From Monodelphis domestica (Eukaryota > Chordata > Mammalia > Didelphimorphia > Didelphidae), in contig NC_077228.1 of assembly GCF_027887165.1 (NCBI RefSeq), positions 102,457,362 through 102,521,361 of the forward strand: DNA of 64,000 nt. Reading direction: 5' to 3'. Position numbers and translations under genes: made by a program. The notes under the pieces are model-generated. The model was not told where the DNA came from and ran no database searches. It saw only the letters and a list, made by a program, of their open reading frames with translations. Within the stretch, counting starts at the first letter, position 1. Each line of letters starts with the position of its first letter. Shown here in pieces: positions 58,560-64,000 of this stretch.

Positions 58560-58925
58560 ACTTCCTATTTAATTTTTTAATTTTTCTTTATATACATTTA
58601 ATTTTTATTTTCCTCAATTACATATAAATAAAAATTTTTAACATTCACTTAAAAATTTTTGAATTCCCAATTCTCTACCTCCTTCCTTGAAATGGCAAAC
58701 AATCTGATACAGATTATACATGTGTAGTCATGCAAAACATTTCTATATTAGCTATATTGCAAAAGGAAAAAACAGGCCAAAAAAACACAAATAACAGAAT
58801 TTTTAAAGTATGCTTCAATCTGCAGGCTCCATCAGTTCTTTCTCTGGAGGTGTAAGGCATTTTTCATCATAAATCCTCTGGAATTGTTTGGGATCATGGC
58901 ATTGCTGGGAATAGCTAAATTACTC
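58560..58925 (-). mobile_element. Marsupial LINE 3' tail (related to 45540-45806)
   Basis: Reverse copy with 'gtgtagtcatgcaaaacat', 'ctgcaggctccatcagttc', and 'ctttctctggaggtg'. Confidence 0.5.
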
Positions 58926-58934
58926 ACAGTTGAC

Positions 58935-59130
58935 TGTTCTACAATATATTTCCTATTTATCTTGTATACAGTTTATTTGTACACCCTGTTTGCATGTTGC
59001 CTCCTATTAGGTTTTATCTCATTGAGGACAGGAACTGTTTTTTTCCTCTCTTTGTACCCAAGCTCTTATGCACAGGGCCTGGCACACAGTAGGAGCTTAA
59101 GAAATGTTACTGACTGACTAAAGGAATACA
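58935..59130 (+). mobile_element. L2-type LINE 3' end
   Basis: 'tttcctatttatcttgtatac', 'gcatgttgcctcctattagg', 'gaggacaggaactgtt', 'gcctggcacacagtaggag'. Confidence 0.75.
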
Positions 59131-59599
59131 AAGAAATATATCAGAAAGATTTTATCTAATGTTATGATTTACCCACAAAGTGCATTCAGTAACCATTCTC
59201 AGTGGGTATGGATAAATTTCATTAAAAAAAATAAAATGCTATCTAACTTTTGCGGTATCTCCATCTTTATTTTGAAACAGAAGGGAAACTCCAGCTTCTG
59301 TAAAATTTGCATTGCGGCACAAATCTATTTTTACCTAATCCCACGTTAATGGACAGGCAAAATGAAAGTGGGTAGGCAAAGAGATATAAATCTATTTTTA
59401 TAAGGATAATTAACCTTTTACCTTGGGGTTTTCTGTAATCTCTTGCATTGACAAAGAAAGAAGGGCAAGGGCACGTGTTGCTGGCTTTCAAATTTTTTTA
59501 AATTATTTCAATAAAAGCTAAAGGATCAATTGCCAATTTCTATTTTGTAGTTCAGACTCCCTTCTCCAAAACGAAGTCTATAATTTGGCTCAGGGTGGC

Positions 59600-60590
59600 C
59601 TCCTGAGGCCAAAACAACGGCGGCCACCTTCCTCCCCTCCCATGCCCTCCCCTCATTTCCCACTCCAGCCCCTCCTCCCGTAACCAGCAGTTCTAGACCA
59701 GTCCATCCAAGCGAGGAAGTGGGGCTTTAAGCCCCACCCTACCCCTCCCGCAGGGAGAGGCGTACTCCCTGATGCGCAGCCGCAGATGCAGCAACTTCGT
59801 TGGTCGACCTGCAATCCCCTCCCTTCCTCCCCAAACCCTAGCCCAGACCTCGTCCCGCGGCTTTACGTCAGCGGCGTTGCTAGGATACGGGGAGGGGGCG
59901 GGGAAGCAAAGGCGTCCGTGGGAGGTGCTGCAAGAGCCGGGTAGGGACTTCCTCTCTCCTCCTTTTCCTCCGCCTTTCTTCCTCCATAGGGAGAGAAGAG
60001 AGGACAGGAAGGAAGAGAAGTCGTTCCTCCTTCTCTTGGAGCTGTTCCACGCTCTGGGCCATCTCACCCTCCGAGGTCCTCGGGTGCGTCCGCTCCTTCG
60101 TGGAGTGCCCGGCTTCGCCCTAGAGGCAGGCCTACGACGTGCTGCGAGCCGCGCCCGGCCCCGGAGCTGCCCGTGCGCACGCGCACACTTAGGCAGGCGC
60201 GCGCGTGTGTTTTCCGCCGCCCTAGTTTTTCTACCGGGGGTGGTCAGGGGAGGCCGGGAATCGCAAGTAGGGCCCCCCCCCCGATAGGGGAGGGAACTCG
60301 GGGTGGGGGAAGGTGGAGGCGGTGTTTGGCTGGGAAAAAAAGAGACGAGCCCCAAACACTACGGGAAAGACCGGGAGCCAGCTAGCATTTCCGGGGCCGG
60401 GCTTGGGACTGGGGCGGAGCATGTCTGAAGATGGACGCATCCTGGGGGGGAAGCGGGGGTGGAATGCCAAGAGGGAGAGTGGGTTCGGCTCCTGCCTCCT
60501 GACTCAACCCTGAGAGCCTGGGCTTGTGAGCAAAAGTCTCCGCTGTTCCCAGACAAGAGCAAAGGAGCAAGAAATTGTAGGGCCTGCAGG
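59600..60590 (-). promoter_or_regulatory. DDX59: DDX59 promoter CpG island
   Basis: About 1 kb of GC-rich, CpG-dense sequence upstream of DDX59 coding exon 1, the only strong CpG island in the window. Motifs: a perfect palindromic NRF1 site (TGCGCACGCGCA) at 60174-60185, a CRE (TTACGTCA) at 59863-59870, an X-box-like RFX site (GTTGCTAGGATAC) at 59876-59888 and a GC box (GGGGGCGGGG) at 59894-59903. There is no TATA box. Overlapping open frames up to 220 codons on both strands are by-products of high GC content. An antisense start on the plus strand is possible but unsupported. Confidence 0.85.
60068..60170 (-). other. DDX59: Candidate DDX59 untranslated exon 1 (limits uncertain)
   Basis: A good donor, GGAGG|GTGAGA, ends an exon at 60068, just downstream of the NRF1 site, and would splice to the acceptor before 58197. 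Alternatives are donors near 59742 (GGG|GTAGGG) and 59422 (AAG|GTAAAA), which would place the CRE/X-box cluster upstream of, or within, the leader. No transcript evidence is available here. Confidence 0.4.
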
Positions 60591-60729
60591 GTGGAGCCCT
60601 AGGGAATCAAACATTGATTAAACGCTTATTGCATGCCAGGCGCTGTGCTAAGCGCTGGAAATACAGATAGAAACCGGAGGAAAGACCTAGTCTTCAAATA
60701 ATAATCATGCTGGGAAGCACGTAAAAAAC

Positions 60730-60945
60730 GCAGCGGTGGCAGCTGGGTAGCTCAGTGGATTGAGAGCCAAGCCTAGAGATGGGAGGTCCTAGGTTCAAAT
60801 GTGGCCTCAGACACTTCCCATCTCTGTGATCCTGGGCAAGTCACTTGACCCTCATTACCTAGCCCTTACCACTCTTCTGCCTTGGAACCAATACACAGTA
60901 TTGATTCCAAGATGGACAGTATGGGTTTAAAAAAAAAAAAGCAGA
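60730..60945 (+). mobile_element. tRNA-derived marsupial SINE, full length
   Basis: 'ggtggcagctgggtagctcag' through 'gattccaagatggacag' and an A-tail. Direct repeats of the GCAG(G)GGTGG type flank it imperfectly. It sits just outside the CpG island. A short fragment of the unnamed old repeat precedes it at 60605-60690. Confidence 0.85.
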
Positions 60946-60949
60946 GGGG

Positions 60950-61385
60950 TGGTATTTAAAGCCTTTTATAACTATGCCCCTCCAAACTTTACCAATCTTT
61001 ATAACTTCACCTCTTATTTGTCTTTCCAGTGACTGTAGCCTCTTTGCTTTTCCATGAACAAGCTACGACAGCTCCCAATTCTGGGGATTTTCATTGACCC
61101 TCATACCTGGAATTTTCCCTCTCTTCACCTTCACTTGCTGATTTTTTAACTTCTTTCAAAGTCCAACTGAAATCCTGTCCTCTACAAGAAACTTTTAGTA
61201 TCCCTTAATACTAATACCTTTGTGTTGTTAATTGTCTCCAATTTGTCATATATGTACACATTCGAACACATATAATCTTGTTTTAATATATTTTTCATGT
61301 TTTGTCCTCTATTAATAGATTCAATCTCTGTGTCCCCAGCTCTTAATTGTTCGTTACTAATCTGTTCTTCTGACCCCTTGGACCA
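60950..61385 (+). mobile_element. L2-type LINE 3' region
   Basis: 'tttataactatgcccctcc', 'cctcatacctggaattttcc', 'ctttcaaagtccaactgaaatc' follow the L2 tail order. A MAR1 SINE scrap lies at 61395-61440. Confidence 0.6.
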
Positions 61386-61544
61386 TAAGATTTTCTTGGC
61401 AAAGATACTGAAATGGTTTGTCATTTCCTTCTCCAGTGGATTAAGTTAGTGGTTAAGTTGCCCTCTGACTTAAAAGGGAAAGTCTTATAAACTGTCATTT
61501 TTGATTACTATATTACAAAAATGAATAATATAGAAATAAGTTGT

Positions 61545-61680
61545 AAGTGATAATGTATAACCCAGTGGAATGGCTTGTCAGCCCTGGGAGGGAGGAGGAG
61601 ATAGGAAAAGGAAAAAACATGAATCATGTATTCTTGGAAAAATATTTTTAAAGTAAATTTTAAAAAGCTAAAAAAAAAGA
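61545..61680 (+). mobile_element. L1 3' tail fragment
   Basis: 'aacccagtggaatggcttgtc', 'gggagggaggaggagatagg', 'catgaatcatgtattc', then A-rich. Confidence 0.65.
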
Positions 61681-61884
61681 TGAACTCATTTTTCTTAAAT
61701 TACATGATATTTTCAGTCTGACTTTACAAATGACAGGCACTATAACTTTGGGGGGCTTGTATGGATGATGGCTTGTTGAAGATAGAATGGTTTTTATGAG
61801 ATAAGAAAATGGGATTCTACACATGAGATTAACAAAGCTTCAGGTATAAAAGAAGATGGTACTATTCTCTCACCATGTCCCTGT

Positions 61885-62105
61885 AAATATCCAGAGCAAA
61901 GTTCTTAATCTGAAGTCCATGGACCCTAAGATTTCAAGGGAATCTGTGACCTTAGATGGGGGAGGGGATATTTTAATATAATTAATTTCCTCTTTAATCT
62001 ATTTTATGCATTTAAAAACTATATTCTGAGGAGTCTATAGGTCCATAGGATCCGAACAGGGCCTATGACAAAAATAGTAACCCCTGATCTCAAGTTTTGT
62101 GGCAG
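61885..62105 (+). mobile_element. hAT-like non-autonomous DNA element
   Basis: The left end 'caaagttcttaatctgaagtcc' and right end 'aaaatagtaacccctga' are imperfect inverted ends; the middle contains 'gcatttaaaaactatattctgagg'. Same family as 51395-51615. A MIR-like fragment follows at 62140-62270; 62271-62975 holds nothing that I recognise. Confidence 0.55.
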
Positions 62106-62979
62106 AGAGGGCATGTACTCAGTTTGTGTAGGCACCCTAATTTTCCCATGTATCTGCATGGCCTTGGGCAGAGCTATCTCCTAATCTGGCCTCAGTGCAC
62201 TCATCTATAAAATGAGAAGTTGGATGATTTCTAAGATCTCTTTTTAGCTCTAAATCCCATGATTCCTATTAAGCTGTTTATTAGATTTAGAGTTATTTCC
62301 ACATTGAGTTCAATTTGCTGTGCATTTACAACTCTAAATATGCCAATACCTCATTAAATTAGCAAAGTAGGGGAAAGAAAGGGAGAAATTAAAGCAAATT
62401 GCAAACCATAGGCTAGTGAAAAATTTGGGCCATGGGGAAATAAAGGCTCAGGTTAAGTTCCTGTAAAGCAATGCTTCAATGATTTCCAAGTTTAATGAAA
62501 AAAACAATTGCTACATCCAGCTGGCAGCTGTATTCTAGGACAAAAGAGAAAAGAAAATGGGCATAATGCTTCTTTGTAAGTTTAACCATTGTGACCACAT
62601 TTGATAAGATGTCATAATAGTTAAATGATAAATCACTAACTTGTTCATCATCTGGTTGATTTACAAATCTCAAGATTCTACCTGTACTTGAATGGATTTG
62701 GATAATGTTGACTAATTTTATCACTCTCTAGCAGTACTTCAGTTATGTATACCTTTCACATTTTCTCCCACCAGAACCAAGAATTGACTCAGTTTAGGCT
62801 TTGGTATAATACATTTTCATAACACTTTATGTTAAAAAAGTACTTTGCAGAACCTTGACCCCACTTCTTACCATTTGATAATCAGAACAATGGCAAAGGT
62901 CCATCTTCAGTTTTGTTCTATCTCTTCATTCTCCAGAACTTTCCAAAGAACTCCAACAGCAGTTCAGAAATCAAGTTTT

Positions 62980-64000
62980 TTTATACACCTACTATGTGTC
63001 AGAAACAGCTAGGTTCTAGGTTTGCAAGTATAAAAAATGAAATAATCTTTATGGTAAGCATACATTCTAACAGGAGAAACAAGTATATATGAAAGTATTC
63101 AACATGAATAGAAAATTAATAAATGGAAATATGTACAAAGGGCTTAAAATATAAGGCAGTTACAAAGAGAGGGCATCAACAGTTGTTAGGAATCAAGAAA
63201 AGCTTCATGCAGAAGAAGATGCTGGAGGTGCATGTTAAAAATAAGAGATGCTATAAAGTGGAAGTATGGAGGGAGTGAAGTCCAGGAACAAGAGACAGCC
63301 AGTGCAAATGGCACAGAACAACAAATCATTCAACAAGGACTTATTAAACACTAGGTAATGGAGTAAGGACTGAAAATACAAAGAAAAGCCAAAACAAGTG
63401 TCAGGAAGCTCACATTCTGAAGGAGAAACAAGATGCAAAAAAAATTGTCCATCCAAAGTATACAGTGTAAATGGGAATGAGAGAGGATATAAGAAAGATG
63501 TCCTGCAGAAGGTGGAATTTTACTTTAGTCTTGAAACCTTCAGACAGAGGTGAGGAGGAAAATCTCAAGGCATGGTAAACTAGCCAATGAAAAAGCAGTG
63601 TTAGTTGTGGAATGTGGTATGTGAAGAACAGCAAGAAGGGTCAGGATGCTGGACTTTAAGGGAAAGGGAGTAAAGTATAAAATACTGGCAAAAAAGGAAG
63701 GAACCATGTAGGGAAGTCAAAGTCAAAAATAAAAGTCAAATTTGGACCATTTTATTGAGTAAGATATTGATATCGTCAGACAAGTGCTTTAGGAAAATAC
63801 CTTTGATGGCTGAATAGAGAACTTTTGAAATGGGGAAGAAATGAAGCCTGGGGACCAGAACACTATAGAACTGTTGTGTTTGAGGAATCACTGGATGACA
63901 GGATGAAAGGGGAAATACTATATGATAAGGTTGGAAATATAGCTTATATTTTGTCCCAGTAGGAAATAGGAAGCCTCTAGAATGAGTTGAAAAGTAGAAT
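62980..64000 (+). mobile_element. Unnamed marsupial repeat, long copy reaching the window edge
   Basis: 'cacctactatgtgtcag', 'ggcagttacaaagagagg', 'gaagctcacattctgaagg', 'gtcctgcagaaggtggaatt', 'aggaaaatacctttgatggc' and 'agtaggaaataggaagcc' follow the same order as 3711-4700. At least two copies seem joined (a restart near 63335). Confidence 0.55.

Noticed and set aside
59693..60513. Overlapping open frames up to 220 codons on both strands in the CpG island
   Set aside because: High GC content removes stop codons. The translations are R/P/G-rich low-complexity sequence with no domain, and the region is better explained as the DDX59 promoter.
1..64000. CRISPR array, prophage, insertion sequence or operon
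   Set aside because: No spaced short direct repeats or bacterial-type gene order exist; the content is vertebrate genes and retroelements.

Overview
The window is nuclear DNA from a marsupial, probably an Australasian one. The evidence is AT-rich sequence, large intron-containing genes, and a dense layer of repeats whose sequence I recognise as marsupial types: L1, RTE, L2, L3/CR1, MIR/MAR1-like SINEs and a tRNA-derived SINE of the wallaby/devil type. No prokaryotic, plasmid or phage features are present. Family names were given by eye; no database was searched.

Two protein-coding genes are present, both on the minus strand and in the order known on human chromosome 1q32 (DDX59 upstream of KIF14). 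DDX59 is complete for coding sequence: the promoter lies in a CpG island at about 59.6-60.6 kb, the start codon is at 58186, seven coding exons follow and the stop is at 37990. The spliced product is 622 residues, with an N-terminal HIT zinc finger and a full DEAD-box helicase core. All seven coding exons and six coding introns could be placed with GT/AG boundaries and frame continuity. KIF14 is represented only by its 5' end: a promoter at about 14.0-14.7 kb, a proposed untranslated exon 1, and the large first coding exon at 7867-9050, which encodes the disordered N-terminus and the first strand of the kinesin motor. The rest of the motor and the tail lie beyond position 1.

Layout: 1-3.7 kb holds L1 copies, including an internally deleted one and a near-identical duplicate of its 3' end. 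3.7-7.8 kb is KIF14 intron 2 with old repeats. 7.87-9.05 kb is KIF14 exon 2. 9.05-14.4 kb is KIF14 intron 1, with an RTE reverse-transcriptase fossil, a truncated L1 with target-site duplication and an LTR-like segment. 14.0-14.7 kb is the KIF14 promoter. 14.7-37.5 kb is intergenic and made mostly of repeats. 37.5-60.1 kb is DDX59. 60.1-64 kb is upstream DNA with repeats.

KIF14 is a mitotic kinesin acting in cytokinesis; DDX59 is an RNA helicase linked by human genetics to orofaciodigital syndrome. The sequence shows no functional coupling between them beyond shared orientation. I found no convincing new biological system. The best leads are the regulatory motif clusters in the two promoters, the DDX59 exon structure (all symmetric phase-0 exons, with two helicase motifs split by introns), and the unusual L1-derived structures.
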